64,000 nt of DNA, from NCBI RefSeq assembly GCF_014874095.1, contig NZ_JADBEB010000001.1, positions 9,548,001-9,612,000 on the forward strand, read 5' to 3'. The notes under the pieces were generated by a model. That model saw only the letters and a list, made by a program, of their open reading frames with translations. It had not been told where the DNA came from and ran no database searches. This stretch comes from Plantactinospora soyae (GTDB taxonomy: Bacteria; Actinomycetota; Actinomycetes; Mycobacteriales; Micromonosporaceae). A program made the position numbers and the translations under genes. Each line of letters begins with the position of its first letter. The first letter of the stretch is position 1. Positions 38,603 to 47,598 of this stretch are shown here, one piece after another.

Positions 38603-39415
38603 TCAGATCACCAACCGGCGGCGGAACCGCGACACGGCCAGTAGCCAGCCGACGCCGCCCCACGCGGCGAGATAGAGCAGATGGCCCGGTACCGACCAGG
38701 CCGGCGCGACGCCGAGGGTGGCGGCCCGGCACAGGTCGACGCCGTGCCACAGCGGCGACACGTACGCCAGCCAGCGCAGCACGGCCGGCAGCGACTCGAC
38801 CGGAAAGAAGACCCCGGCGAAGAGGGTCATCGGGATGACCGCGAACCGGAACAGCATCGCCAGATAGCTGTCGCTGCGGATCGACGAGGTGTACGCGAAG
38901 ACCGGGGTGGCGACCGAGAAGCCGATCAGCAGTACCAGCAGCGGCGTGGCCAGCGCCCAGGCCGAGTGCAGCGTGCCGAACAGCGCGGCGACGAGGAGGA
39001 ACGCCAGGCTGCTGGTGAGCACCCGGAACAGCACGAAGGCGAGGTGCCCGCCGACGATGTCGACCACCCGCAGCGGCGTCGATGCCTGGGCGAAGTAGAT
39101 CTTGATCCACTCGAAGTTGCCCAGCACCGGCCAGCTCGACTCCGCCACCCCCACCTGCAACGCGGTCGAGGCGATCAGTCCCGGCACGATGAAGTCGAGG
39201 TAGGCCACGCCTCCCACCCCGGCGTCGACGTAGGCGCCCACCCCCACTCCGAAGCCGACCACGGTGAGCAGCGGCAGCAGGAACGACGAGAACACTCCGG
39301 CCCGCCAGGTACGGCGGTACGCGACGAGGTGGTACTCCAGCACCGCCAGGGCGGGAAGCCGGCCGACCAGCCCGGTCGTCGGGCGGGTCGGCGCGGCGGC
39401 GTCCGCGAGCGACAT
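38603..39415 (-). CDS. ABC-2 type permease (NodJ/DrrB-like), first of two
   Basis: 270 residues, six helices. LEYHLVAYRRTWRAGVFSSFLLPLL, IKIYFAQASTPLRVVDIVGGHLAF and FAGVFFPVESLPAVLRWLAYVSPLWHGVDLCR are the standard ABC-2 elements. The ATG at 39415 comes two bases after the stop of the ATPase gene. It exports a small lipophilic compound or a glycolipid, by family; the substrate is unknown. Confidence 0.88.
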   Translation of the reverse strand: MSLADAAAPTRPTTGLVGRLPALAVLEYHLVAYRRTWRAGVFSSFLLPLLTVVGFGVGVGAYVDAGVGGVAYLDFIVPGLIASTALQVGVAESSWPVLGNFEWIKIYFAQASTPLRVVDIVGGHLAFVLFRVLTSSLAFLLVAALFGTLHSAWALATPLLVLLIGFSVATPVFAYTSSIRSDSYLAMLFRFAVIPMTLFAGVFFPVESLPAVLRWLAYVSPLWHGVDLCRAATLGVAPAWSVPGHLLYLAAWGGVGWLLAVSRFRRRLVI

Positions 39416-39416
39416 C

Positions 39417-40385
39417 TCAGTCCACCAACGTCCGGCCGGTGAGGTGCAGGAAGACGTCCTCCAGGCTGCTCCGCCGGACCAGCACGCTGGCCGGGGTCAA
39501 CGCCCGGTCGTGCACGCCGGCCACCGCCGCGTCGCCGTCGGTGACGTAGAGCAGGATCCGGTCCGGCAGCACCTCGATCCGCTCGCCGATACCGGCCAGC
39601 TTGCCGGCGAAGTCCTCCTGGGCGTCGGTGGGAAAGCGCAGTTCGACCACCTCACGGGTGGAGTACCGCTCGATCAGCGTCCGGGGTGACCCCTCGGCCA
39701 CGATCCGACCGCCGTCCATCACCACCAGCCGATCGCAGAGCTGCTCGGCCTCGTCCATGTAATGGGTGGTCAGCACCAGCGTCACGCCCTGCTGCTTGAG
39801 CCGGAACAGTCGTTCCCAGACCAGGTGTCGGGCCTGCGGGTCCAGCCCGGTGGTCGGCTCGTCGAGCAGCACGATGTCGGGCTCGTTGACCAGCGCGCGG
39901 GCGATGGTCAACCGGCGCTTCATGCCGCCGGAGAGCGGCTCCACCTTGCTGTTGGCCCGCTCGGCGAGCTGCACGAAGTCGAGCAGTTCGTCGGCCCGCT
40001 CCCGGGCCACCCGGCGCGGGATACCGAAGTAGCGCGCGTACGTCGTCAGGTTCTCCCGGACGGTCAGCTCGGGATCGAGGTTGTCCAGCTGTGGACAGAC
40101 CCCGAGGCGCGCCCGGATCGCCGGCCCGTCCCGGCCGGGATCCATGTCCATGATCCGTAACTCGCCGCCGGTCGGGGGTGAGACACAGCCGATCATCCGC
40201 ATCGTCGAACTCTTGCCGGCGCCGTTGGGCCCGAGGAACCCGAACGCCTCCCCGGCCCGCACGTCGACGTCGATCCCATCGACGGCGGTGAAGTCGCCGA
40301 ACCGTTTGACCAGCCCTCGGGCCTGGATGAGAACACCGTCGCTCGCCACGGCGTCGACCCTAACCGCCTGGTCCGACACGTCCAC
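39417..40385 (-). CDS. ABC transporter ATP-binding protein (NodI/DrrA-like)
   Basis: 322 residues. Walker A GPNGAGKSS, signature LSGGMKRRLT, Walker B IVLLDEPTTGLD, switch His in LVLTTHYMDEAEQLCDR, and a C-terminal domain of about 90 residues (VVELRFPTDAQEDF...SLEDVFLHLTGRTL) as in DrrA/NodI. The start is GTG at 40385. With the two permease genes immediately after it, this is a complete ABC-2 exporter. Such sets give self-resistance to antibiotics in some producers. Confidence 0.92.
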   Translation of the reverse strand: MDVSDQAVRVDAVASDGVLIQARGLVKRFGDFTAVDGIDVDVRAGEAFGFLGPNGAGKSSTMRMIGCVSPPTGGELRIMDMDPGRDGPAIRARLGVCPQLDNLDPELTVRENLTTYARYFGIPRRVARERADELLDFVQLAERANSKVEPLSGGMKRRLTIARALVNEPDIVLLDEPTTGLDPQARHLVWERLFRLKQQGVTLVLTTHYMDEAEQLCDRLVVMDGGRIVAEGSPRTLIERYSTREVVELRFPTDAQEDFAGKLAGIGERIEVLPDRILLYVTDGDAAVAGVHDRALTPASVLVRRSSLEDVFLHLTGRTLVD

Positions 40386-40487
40386 CGAGTTTCCGCCCCC
40401 GCCGGCCCCACCTGGCCGGGGCCCGGAAACGGCCCGGGACCGGAAACGACCCGGAACCAGAAACGGGCCGGGATCAGGAAACCGGGA

Positions 40488-41027
40488 TCACAGGTCCGGA
40501 TCGGTACCGGCGCGGGCCGCCGCCACCAGCGCGTCGGTCTCCTCGACCACCGCGCCGTCGCCGGTCGGCGTACCGGGGTCGTAGCGGACCGTCCAGGTCA
40601 GGCCGTCGATGCCGCGTACCCGACGGGCCGCGATCCGGACGCCGCCGCCGGGCAGCCGGTGATGGGCGGTGTAGGCGACCGAGCGGGTAACCCGGGCCCG
40701 CACCTGGTGCGGCACGTCGCCCGGATCGACGAGCAGGTACGTCCGGACCGCCCCGTCGCTGACCACCCGGTAGTCGGTCCGCTCCTCGACCAGGTCGGCG
40801 CGGGTGACCGCCAGATCCCGGCCCGACCAGACCGCCTTGTGGATGTCGTGCCAGCCGATCCGTGCGGCGTCGCCCGGCAGCCACAGCCCCCGGTCGGTGA
40901 CCACCACGATCTCGTCGCCGTCGGCCACCTTGGCCCAGTCGAGCACCCGCTCGTCCCGGTCCAGCCCCGCCGGACGGCGGGCGGCCGGCAGCCGCCGCCC
41001 CCGGGAGAAGAGGTTGAACAGCGCCAC
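40488..41027 (-). CDS. Hypothetical protein downstream of dnaG
   Basis: 179 residues, cytosolic. The GTG start at 41027 is two bases after the dnaG stop with GAGGTC upstream. It reads ALFNLFSRGRRLP, RDERVLDWAKVADGDEIVVVTDRGLWLPG, IGWHDIHKAVWSGRDLAV: a PH-like beta-rich pattern. To my knowledge a gene of this kind often follows dnaG in actinobacteria, but its function is not established. Confidence 0.75.
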   Translation of the reverse strand: MALFNLFSRGRRLPAARRPAGLDRDERVLDWAKVADGDEIVVVTDRGLWLPGDAARIGWHDIHKAVWSGRDLAVTRADLVEERTDYRVVSDGAVRTYLLVDPGDVPHQVRARVTRSVAYTAHHRLPGGGVRIAARRVRGIDGLTWTVRYDPGTPTGDGAVVEETDALVAAARAGTDPDL

Positions 41028-41029
41028 GG

Positions 41030-42907
41030 CTACAGACCTCCCATCGCCTGCTCGCGCAGGGCTCGGGCGTGCTGCTCCAGCGAGAGCAGCTCCCCGAAGA
41101 GCGTGAAGTACTCGTCCTTGTTGGCCGCCGGATTGACCCGCTGGACCTTCGACTTCAGGTCCCGGATCCGGGTGGTGACCGCACCCCACTCCAGCCGGGC
41201 CAGGGTGATCGAGACGTACCGGGGGTCGGGCTCGGCGTCGATCCGCAGCGGCTCGACGGCGAGCTCGCCGACCAGCGCGGCGGCGCCGAGGTCCCCGCAG
41301 GCGTCCCGTACCCGTTCGATCCAGACCGCACCGGCGGTCGCCGACGCCGCGCCGCCGGCCGCCTCGATCCCCGCCCGGACCGCCTGGTGTACGGGGTTCA
41401 GGTACGACTCCGGCGCGAGCGCGTCGAACATCGGCCCGGCCAGCACCGGCACCTGGAGGGCGAGCTTCAGCGCCTCCCGCTCCACCATCGACTGCGGGTT
41501 GTCCACCACCGGCACGGGTCGACCGGGCCGGGCGGGTTCGGCGGCCGCTCCCCGACGCGTCGTCCCGGTGGCGGGCTGCGCGGCGGCGTGCAGCACCGCC
41601 CGCTGCACCGGCTCGATCTCCATGCCGAGGTCGCCGGCCAGCTTGCGGACGTACTCGGGGCGCTTTTCCCGGTCCTTGAGCTTGGCCACCAGCGGCGCCG
41701 CCTGGCGCATCGCCTCGACCCGGCCGTCGACGGTGTCCAGGTCGAACCGGTTGAGTATGTGACGCAGCGCGAAGTCGACCAGCGGCTCCCGCCGGGCGAC
41801 CAGGTCACGCACCGCCAGGTCGCCCTTTGCCAGCCGCAGGTCGCACGGGTCCATGTTGTCCGGGCTGACCGCGATGAAGGTACGTCCGACGAACCGCTGG
41901 TCGTCCTCGAAGGCGCGCAGCGCCGCCTTCTGCCCGGCGGCGTCCCCGTCGAAGGTGAAGATGATCTCGCCGGCCACCGCGTCGGTGTCCATCAACAGCC
42001 GGCGCAGCACGGTGATGTGGTCGGTGCCGAACGCCGTGCCGCAGGTCGCCACCGCGGTCGGTACGCCGGCCAGATGACAGGCCATCACGTCGGTGTAGCC
42101 CTCGACGATCACCGCCCGCCCCTGCCGGGCGATCTCCCGCTTGGCCTGCGAGATGCCGTAGAGCACGTGCGACTTCTTGTAGATCGGCGTCTCGGGGGTG
42201 TTCAGGTACTTCGGGCCGTCGTCGGCGTCGAGCAGCTTGCGTGCCCCGAAGCCGATCACGTCGCCCGTCAGATCCTTGATCGGCCAGAGCAGCCGGCCCC
42301 GGAACCGGTCGATCAGCGAGCCGGACCGCGCCTCGCGGGACAGGCCGGCGGTGACCAGTTCCGGCCCGGTGAAGCCCTTCTGCCGCAGGTGCTTGGTCAG
42401 CGGGTCCCAGGCGTCCGGCGCGAATCCGCAGCCGTACGTCTGGGCGGCGGTCCGGTCGAAACCGCGCTGGGCGAGGAACTCGCGGGCCGGCCGGGCACCG
42501 GCGGTGCCGAGTTGCCCGGCGTAGAACTCGGCGGCGGCGGCGTGCGCGGCGACCAGGCGCTGCTTCTGGCCCTGCTGCTGCCGGACCGGCGCCGGTCCGG
42601 CCTCCATGTACCGGAGCTGGATGTTGGCCCGGTCGGCGAGCCGTTCGACCGACTCGACGAAGGTCAGGTGCTCGGCGTCCATCAGGAACTTGATCGCGTC
42701 CCCGCCGGCACCACACCCGTGACAGAAATAGACGTTCCGGGCGGGAGCCACCGTGAAGGACGGGGTCTTCTCGTCGTGGAACGGGCAGAGCCCCTTGAGG
42801 TTGCCACCGCCGGCGGACCTGAGCGTGACGGTTTCGGAGATGATGTCGGCGATCGAGGTGCGCTCCCGCACCACCGTGATGTCCTCGTCCCGGATCCGAC
42901 CAGCCAT
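41030..42907 (-). CDS. dnaG: DNA primase DnaG
   Basis: 625 residues, normal length. The CHC2 zinc finger is CPFHDEKTPSF...YFCHGCGAGGD (residues about 41-68). The RNA polymerase/TOPRIM core has AVIVEGYTDVMACHLAG, GTAFGTDHI and FDGDAAGQKAA with the acidic metal triad. A helicase-binding C-terminus follows after an Ala/Pro/Arg linker near residue 440. It synthesises RNA primers for replication. The start ATG is at 42907. Downstream is the small hypothetical gene, possibly co-transcribed. Confidence 0.96.
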   Translation of the reverse strand: MAGRIRDEDITVVRERTSIADIISETVTLRSAGGGNLKGLCPFHDEKTPSFTVAPARNVYFCHGCGAGGDAIKFLMDAEHLTFVESVERLADRANIQLRYMEAGPAPVRQQQGQKQRLVAAHAAAAEFYAGQLGTAGARPAREFLAQRGFDRTAAQTYGCGFAPDAWDPLTKHLRQKGFTGPELVTAGLSREARSGSLIDRFRGRLLWPIKDLTGDVIGFGARKLLDADDGPKYLNTPETPIYKKSHVLYGISQAKREIARQGRAVIVEGYTDVMACHLAGVPTAVATCGTAFGTDHITVLRRLLMDTDAVAGEIIFTFDGDAAGQKAALRAFEDDQRFVGRTFIAVSPDNMDPCDLRLAKGDLAVRDLVARREPLVDFALRHILNRFDLDTVDGRVEAMRQAAPLVAKLKDREKRPEYVRKLAGDLGMEIEPVQRAVLHAAAQPATGTTRRGAAAEPARPGRPVPVVDNPQSMVEREALKLALQVPVLAGPMFDALAPESYLNPVHQAVRAGIEAAGGAASATAGAVWIERVRDACGDLGAAALVGELAVEPLRIDAEPDPRYVSITLARLEWGAVTTRIRDLKSKVQRVNPAANKDEYFTLFGELLSLEQHARALREQAMGGL

Positions 42908-43010
42908 CCGTCACCCCCTCCGGCGTACATCCTGCCCTGCCGGACTGATTCGCCCGGCGAAGGGGGTACGCCGACGGGCCCGGGTTCCCGGCCGGGTGGC
43001 GCGGCGCGGC

Positions 43011-43853
43011 TCAGCGAACCGCCGCGGCCGTCTCCTCAGCCTCGACGAGCCGGTTCCACTCGGCCTTGGACGAGCGCCAGCTCTCGTCGTCGTCACCCCG
43101 GCGCCAGTAGCCGGAGATGGAGAGCCGCTCCGGAGGTACCCGCAGTTCCACCCGGAGCATCCGGCGCAGTTCCCGGACGAAGTTCGCCTCCCCGTGCACG
43201 AAGGCGTGCACGGCACCGGGCGGGAAGGTGAGCGCCCGTACCGCCTCGACCAGGGCCTCGCCGACGACCCGGCCGGCGCGGTGCACCCAGACGATCTCGG
43301 CGGTTCCGGTGCTGGTCAGTAGCTGCTCCTCCGCCGCCCCGGCCACCTCGATGAAGACCCGGGCCGGAGCGCCGTACGGCAGCCGCTCCAGCGCCACGCC
43401 GATCGCCGGCAGGGCGCTCTCGTCACCCACCAGCAGGTGCCAGTCGGCCGCCGGGCTCGGGGCGTACCCGCCGCCGGGGCCGCGGAACATGATCTGGTCG
43501 CCGGGACTTGTGTGGGCGGCCCAGGGACCGGCCAGCCCCTCGTCGCCGTGGTAGACGAAGTCGAGGGTCAGCTCCCCGGTCGCCGCGTCCCAGGCCCGGA
43601 CGGTGTACGTCCGCATCCGTGGCCAGTGCTCGCGCGGCATCTCGCGGCGGATCGCGTCGAGGTCGCAGGGCACCGGATAGTCGACGCCGGGCGGCGGGAA
43701 GATCAGCTTCACGTAGTGGTCGGCGTACGCGTCCGCGGTGAAGCCGGCCAACCCGTCCCCGCCGAGCACCACCCGGATCATGTGCGGGGTGATCCACCGC
43801 TTGCGCAGCACGGTGGCGTGCCTGACCCCGGTCCCGTTCTTACCATCCGCCAT
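43011..43853 (-). CDS. Siderophore-interacting protein (FAD-dependent ferric-siderophore reductase)
   Basis: 280 residues. An N-terminal FAD-binding beta barrel (KRWITPHMIRVVLGG, RMRTYTVRAWD with the RxYT flavin motif, DFVYHGDEGLAGPWAAHTSPGD) is followed by a C-terminal NAD(P)H-binding domain (LLVGDESALPAIGVALERLP, AFVHGEANFVRELRRML, SGYWRRGDDDESWR). It releases iron from ferric siderophores in the cytosol. The ATG at 43853 abuts an iron box on its upstream side, so the transcript is probably leaderless and repressed by an IdeR/DmdR protein with Fe2+. Confidence 0.93.
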   Translation of the reverse strand: MADGKNGTGVRHATVLRKRWITPHMIRVVLGGDGLAGFTADAYADHYVKLIFPPPGVDYPVPCDLDAIRREMPREHWPRMRTYTVRAWDAATGELTLDFVYHGDEGLAGPWAAHTSPGDQIMFRGPGGGYAPSPAADWHLLVGDESALPAIGVALERLPYGAPARVFIEVAGAAEEQLLTSTGTAEIVWVHRAGRVVGEALVEAVRALTFPPGAVHAFVHGEANFVRELRRMLRVELRVPPERLSISGYWRRGDDDESWRSSKAEWNRLVEAEETAAAVR

Positions 43854-43871
43854 TAGATTAGGCTAGCCTAA
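43853..43871 (-). promoter_or_regulatory. IdeR/DmdR-type iron box at a start codon
   Basis: TTAGATTAGGCTAGCCTAA matches the 19-bp DtxR/IdeR consensus (TTAGGTTAGGCTAACCTAA) at 17 of 19 positions, and its inner 14 bases form a perfect palindrome. It ends at the first base of the start codon. Confidence 0.85.
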
Positions 43872-44006
43872 CTCGTCAAGATCCGGCGACCCGACCCCCG
43901 CTTTCCCGCCCCACGGCGACGTAGGCTGACTGCCACGAACCACCGCCGCCGATCGGCGCACCGGTCGATTCGTCCGTGAAGCGGTCATTTCACTGGGGAG
44001 AAGGTC

Positions 44007-44231
44007 ATGGGGCAGGGCGTACACGTGCAGGAGCTGCCGGGCATCGGCAAGCGGTATGACATCGATCTCGGACACGGCGGCGACCGCGTCTCGGTGGTGG
44101 TACGCCGCGACGGCACCCGTGACCTCTACGTCTTCAACTCCCGCTCCGACGAACCGGCCGCGGTCATCGAACTGAGCGAGGAACAGTCCCGCAAGGTCGG
44201 CGCGGTACTCTCCGGCACCTTCTTCGCCTGA
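44007..44231 (+). CDS. Cation:proton antiporter regulatory subunit (short, N-terminal domain only)
   Basis: 74 residues; GGAGAAGG stands before the ATG at 44007. The sequence VQELPGIGKRYDIDLGHGGDRVSVVVRRDGTRDLYVF...DEPAAVIELSEEQ is the N-terminal domain of KhtT-type regulatory subunits. The usual TrkA-C ligand-binding domain (about 85 further residues) is missing, and the gene ends cleanly in a stop. The antiporter gene follows 228 bases later. Confidence 0.75.
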   Translation: MGQGVHVQELPGIGKRYDIDLGHGGDRVSVVVRRDGTRDLYVFNSRSDEPAAVIELSEEQSRKVGAVLSGTFFA

Positions 44232-44459
44232 GGTCACCGGCTCCGCCGATCCGCTTCACCATCCCGTCCGACGCCGGGCATCCGCCTGGCCCGACGCCGC
44301 CCCCGACCCGGCACCGCCCCTTGCACCGCCCCTTGCCTTCCGGCACCGCCCCTCGACCCCCCGGCACCGCCGCGCCCACGTCCCGGCGGTGCCCCCGACG
44401 CCGCCGAACCCGGGCCCGGTACGCCAGGCCGCCCGGCACGACACCTGGTGGGAGACGTC

Positions 44460-45947
44460 ATGCACGCTGATCTGATCGGGTTCGGTGCCATAGTCCTGAT
44501 CGCCGGGCTGGTGGCCCGCGCGGGGCGCCGGATGGGGCTGCCCAGCATCCCGTTCTACATGCTCACCGGAATCGTGCTCGGGCCGGCCACGCCCGGTCCG
44601 GTGCTGATCGAACATCCCGAGGACCTGGCCCTGCTGGCCTCCATCGGCCTGGTGCTGCTGCTGTTCAACCTCGGGGTCGAATTCCCGGTCCAGCAGGTGT
44701 TCGGCAGCGGGAAGCGGCTCTTCATCGCCGCCGGCTGCTCCATCGGTCTGAACGTCGGCGCCGGCCTGGCCTTCGGGTTCAGCCTCGGCTGGGGCACCTC
44801 GGAAGCCTTCGTGATCGCCGGCGCGCTCGGCATCTCGTCGTCGGCGATCGCCACCAAGCTGCTCATCGAACTGCGCCGGCTGGCCAACGCCGAGACCCCG
44901 ATCATCCTCGGCATCATCGTGATCGAGGACCTGTTCCTCGCCTTCTACCTGGCCCTGCTCTCCCCGATCCTGGCCGGCGCCAGCTCGCCGGCGGAGATCG
45001 CCATGCACATCGGGATGAGCTTCGGCTACCTGCTGTTGCTGGTGCTGGTGGCCAGGTGGGGTGCCCGGGCCGTCGGCTGGCTGATCGGCAGCCACGAGGA
45101 CGAACTGCTCGCGATTCTGATGGTCGGCCTGGTGGTGCTGGTGGCCGGGCTGTCGGCCGAGGTCGGCGTCTCCGACGCGATCGGCGCACTGATGATCGGC
45201 CTCGTCGTCGCCCGGACCGCCGTACGGGAACGGGTGGAACGACTGGTACTGCCGCTCCGGGACGTCTTCGCCGCGATCTTCTTCGTGGCCTTCGGGCTCA
45301 GTATCGACGTCGGCGCGTTCGGGTCGGTGGCGGTGCCGGTGGCGATCGCCGTGCTGATCACCATCGTCGTCAACATCGCCTCCGGGCTCGTCACCGGCTC
45401 GCTCTTCGGCTTCAACCAGCGGGGGGCGAGCAACGTCGGGCTGACCGTACTCGGCCGGGGCGAGTTCTCGCTGATCCTGGCCTCCCTGGCGCTGGCCGCC
45501 GGGCTGAACCCCCGGATCGGGCCGTTCGTCGCGCTGTACGTGCTGATCCTGGCGGTGCTCAGCCCGATGTTCGCGGCCCAGTCCCGCTACCTCGCCCGGG
45601 TGATCCCGGACCAGCTCCTCCGGTCCCGCTGGCGGTACGTCCGCGAGGAGACGATGAGCACCGCCTGCTCGCACGGCGACCGGATCCACATCACCGAGAC
45701 CGACACCGAGAACTGCGCGCAGTGCGTGGAGGCCGGCGAGGGCTGGGAACACCTCCGCCTCTGCCTGACCTGCGGCGCGGTCGGCTGCTGCGACGACTCC
45801 GCCAACAAGCACGCGACGGCCCACTTCGAGGAGACCGGGCACCCGCTGATCCGGTCGATCGAACCGCGCGAGGACTGGCGGTACTGCTACGTCGACGGAA
45901 CGCTGGTCCGCGAGCCGATCGGCCCCCGCCCGAGCGCCGAGTCCTGA
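44460..45947 (+). CDS. CPA2-family cation:proton antiporter with C-terminal UBP zinc finger
   Basis: 495 residues. A Kef/KhtU-type membrane domain of 12-13 helices covers residues 1 to about 385 (GIVLGPATPGP, LLLFNLGVEFP, GALGISSSAIATKLL, IIVIEDLFLAFYLALL with the acidic site, GRGEFSLILASLA). A UBP-type zinc finger covers about 400-490 (CSHGDRIHITETDTENCAQC, RLCLTCGAVGCCDDSANKHATAHFEETGHPLI, YCYVDG), with Cys/His ligands intact. It exchanges K+ or Na+ for H+. I chose the ATG at 44460 (GGGAG five bases upstream) over a GTG at 44448. The zinc finger replaces the usual RCK/TrkA tail. Confidence 0.85.
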   Translation: MHADLIGFGAIVLIAGLVARAGRRMGLPSIPFYMLTGIVLGPATPGPVLIEHPEDLALLASIGLVLLLFNLGVEFPVQQVFGSGKRLFIAAGCSIGLNVGAGLAFGFSLGWGTSEAFVIAGALGISSSAIATKLLIELRRLANAETPIILGIIVIEDLFLAFYLALLSPILAGASSPAEIAMHIGMSFGYLLLLVLVARWGARAVGWLIGSHEDELLAILMVGLVVLVAGLSAEVGVSDAIGALMIGLVVARTAVRERVERLVLPLRDVFAAIFFVAFGLSIDVGAFGSVAVPVAIAVLITIVVNIASGLVTGSLFGFNQRGASNVGLTVLGRGEFSLILASLALAAGLNPRIGPFVALYVLILAVLSPMFAAQSRYLARVIPDQLLRSRWRYVREETMSTACSHGDRIHITETDTENCAQCVEAGEGWEHLRLCLTCGAVGCCDDSANKHATAHFEETGHPLIRSIEPREDWRYCYVDGTLVREPIGPRPSAES

Positions 45948-45981
45948 CCCCGGGCCACGGGTCGGCCCCGGCCGGCGACGA

Positions 45982-47589
45982 CTACGGGTTGGCCTCGGCC
46001 GGCAGCAGGTGGCTGACCTGCGGTACCCCGTCGGCATGGGCCAGTGCGCGCAACTCGGCCGCCTGGTCGGCCTTGGTCAACCGGCCACCGTGCTGCCGCA
46101 GGTGCTCGTCCCAGGAGGGCAGTTCGTAGACCTCGACGAAGAGGTCCGCCGACTCGCCCTCCCGGAACAGGCCCCAACGCATCGCCCCGGTGCGCTGCCG
46201 GGCGGCCCGGACCTCCTCCATGGCCGTCACGAACCGCTCCCGATGCTCCTCCCGGACGGTGTAGGTCATGATGACCATCACCGGCCCGACACTCGGATCG
46301 GGTTCGTGCACCAGGTCGAGATCCGGCCAGTGCGTCGCCGGATCCCGCTCGACGGCGCGGAGGTCCGGCAGCGGCCACATCCGTACGGTCAACGCACCTC
46401 CGATCATCAGCACGGCGGCGGCCAGATGGGCGACGACCAGGCTCGACGCGTCCGCGACGATGCCCCAGGCCAGTGCGCCGAGCGCCTGCCCGCCGGCGAA
46501 GCACACCTGGTAGACGGCCAGCCCCCGGGCGCGTACCCAGCCGGGGAGGAAGAGCTGGATCTCGGCGTTGACGTTGGACAGCACCGTCACCCAGGCCAGA
46601 CCGGCCGGCACCAGGGCGATCAGCACCACCGCCTCGATCTTGACCAGCGCCACCACGAGCATGGCCAGCCCGTACGCCATCCCGGCGATCAGCAGGAACT
46701 GGTTCGGCGAGAGCCGGGACCGTACCCAGGGCAGCACCAGCCCGCCCGCGACCGCACCGACGCCGAGGGCGGCCAGCAGTACGCCGTACCCGCCGGAGGA
46801 GAGCCCGAGTTGCCGGCTGGCGACCAGCGGCAGCAGCGCCCACAACGCACTGCCGGGTACCAGGAAGAGCAGGGCCCGCAGCAGCAGCCGCTGCACGATC
46901 GGCGAGTGCCGGACGTACCGGCCGCCGGCCCGTAGCGCGGCGGTGAACCGCTCCGGCACCTCGACCGAGCGGGCGTTACCCGGTCGCCAGCGGATCAGGA
47001 CGAACGCGAAGAACAGGAAGGCCAGGGTGTTGAGCGCGAAGACCAGCGGTACCCCGGTCCAGGCGATCAGCAGGCCGGCCAGCGCCGGGCCGACCGACCG
47101 GGCCACGTTGACACTGATCGAGCCGAGTCCGGAGGCGGACTGCAACAGGTTGCGCGGCACCAGGTCGGGAATGACCGCCGCCCACGCCGGCAGGGTGAGC
47201 GCCTGGCCGACCCCGAAGGCGAAGGTCAGGGTGAGCAGCAGCGCCGGGGGCATCCGCCCGGTCGCGGTGAGCAACGTCAGTGCCACACCCACCCCGACGA
47301 TGAAGAACTGTACGGCGATCAGCAGCCGCCGCCGGTCGAGCGTGTCCGCCAGGGCGCCGGAGGGCAACGCGAGCAGCAGGATCGGCAGCATGCTGGCGGT
47401 CTGCACCAGGGAGACCAGGGTGGAGGCGTTCCGTTCGTCGATCAGCAGCCACTGGGCACCGACGGTCTGCATCCAGGTACCGATGTTGGCGACCAGCATC
47501 GCCACCCAGAGGTTGCGGTAGGTCGCCACCCGCAGCGGCGCCCACGCCGAGGGTGGTGGCTCGGCGGAAGCCGGCCCGGCGCTGACCAT
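45982..47589 (-). CDS. MFS transporter (TMS3-type) with C-terminal ABM-like domain
   Basis: 535 residues. The membrane part covers residues 1 to about 410, with 10-12 helices (RNLWVAMLVANIGTWMQTVGAQWLL, GALADTLDRRRLL, VPRNLLQSASGLGSISVNVARSVGPALAG). The C-terminal 110 residues form a ferredoxin-like domain (VMVIMTYTVREEHRERFVTAMEEVRAARQRTGAMRWGLF, FVEVYELPSWDEHLRQHGG) like antibiotic-biosynthesis-monooxygenase domains. The pairing is known in the MFS_3 family. The substrate is unknown. It lies nine bases after an SDR gene. Confidence 0.87.
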   Translation of the reverse strand: MVSAGPASAEPPPSAWAPLRVATYRNLWVAMLVANIGTWMQTVGAQWLLIDERNASTLVSLVQTASMLPILLLALPSGALADTLDRRRLLIAVQFFIVGVGVALTLLTATGRMPPALLLTLTFAFGVGQALTLPAWAAVIPDLVPRNLLQSASGLGSISVNVARSVGPALAGLLIAWTGVPLVFALNTLAFLFFAFVLIRWRPGNARSVEVPERFTAALRAGGRYVRHSPIVQRLLLRALLFLVPGSALWALLPLVASRQLGLSSGGYGVLLAALGVGAVAGGLVLPWVRSRLSPNQFLLIAGMAYGLAMLVVALVKIEAVVLIALVPAGLAWVTVLSNVNAEIQLFLPGWVRARGLAVYQVCFAGGQALGALAWGIVADASSLVVAHLAAAVLMIGGALTVRMWPLPDLRAVERDPATHWPDLDLVHEPDPSVGPVMVIMTYTVREEHRERFVTAMEEVRAARQRTGAMRWGLFREGESADLFVEVYELPSWDEHLRQHGGRLTKADQAAELRALAHADGVPQVSHLLPAEANP

Positions 47590-47598
47590 CGGAGCCGG

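Noticed and set aside
44232-44459. Cytosine-rich repeats (GCACCGCCCC type) between the antiporter genes as a CRISPR-like or regulatory array
   Set aside because: Short, irregular and without spacers; simple composition drift.
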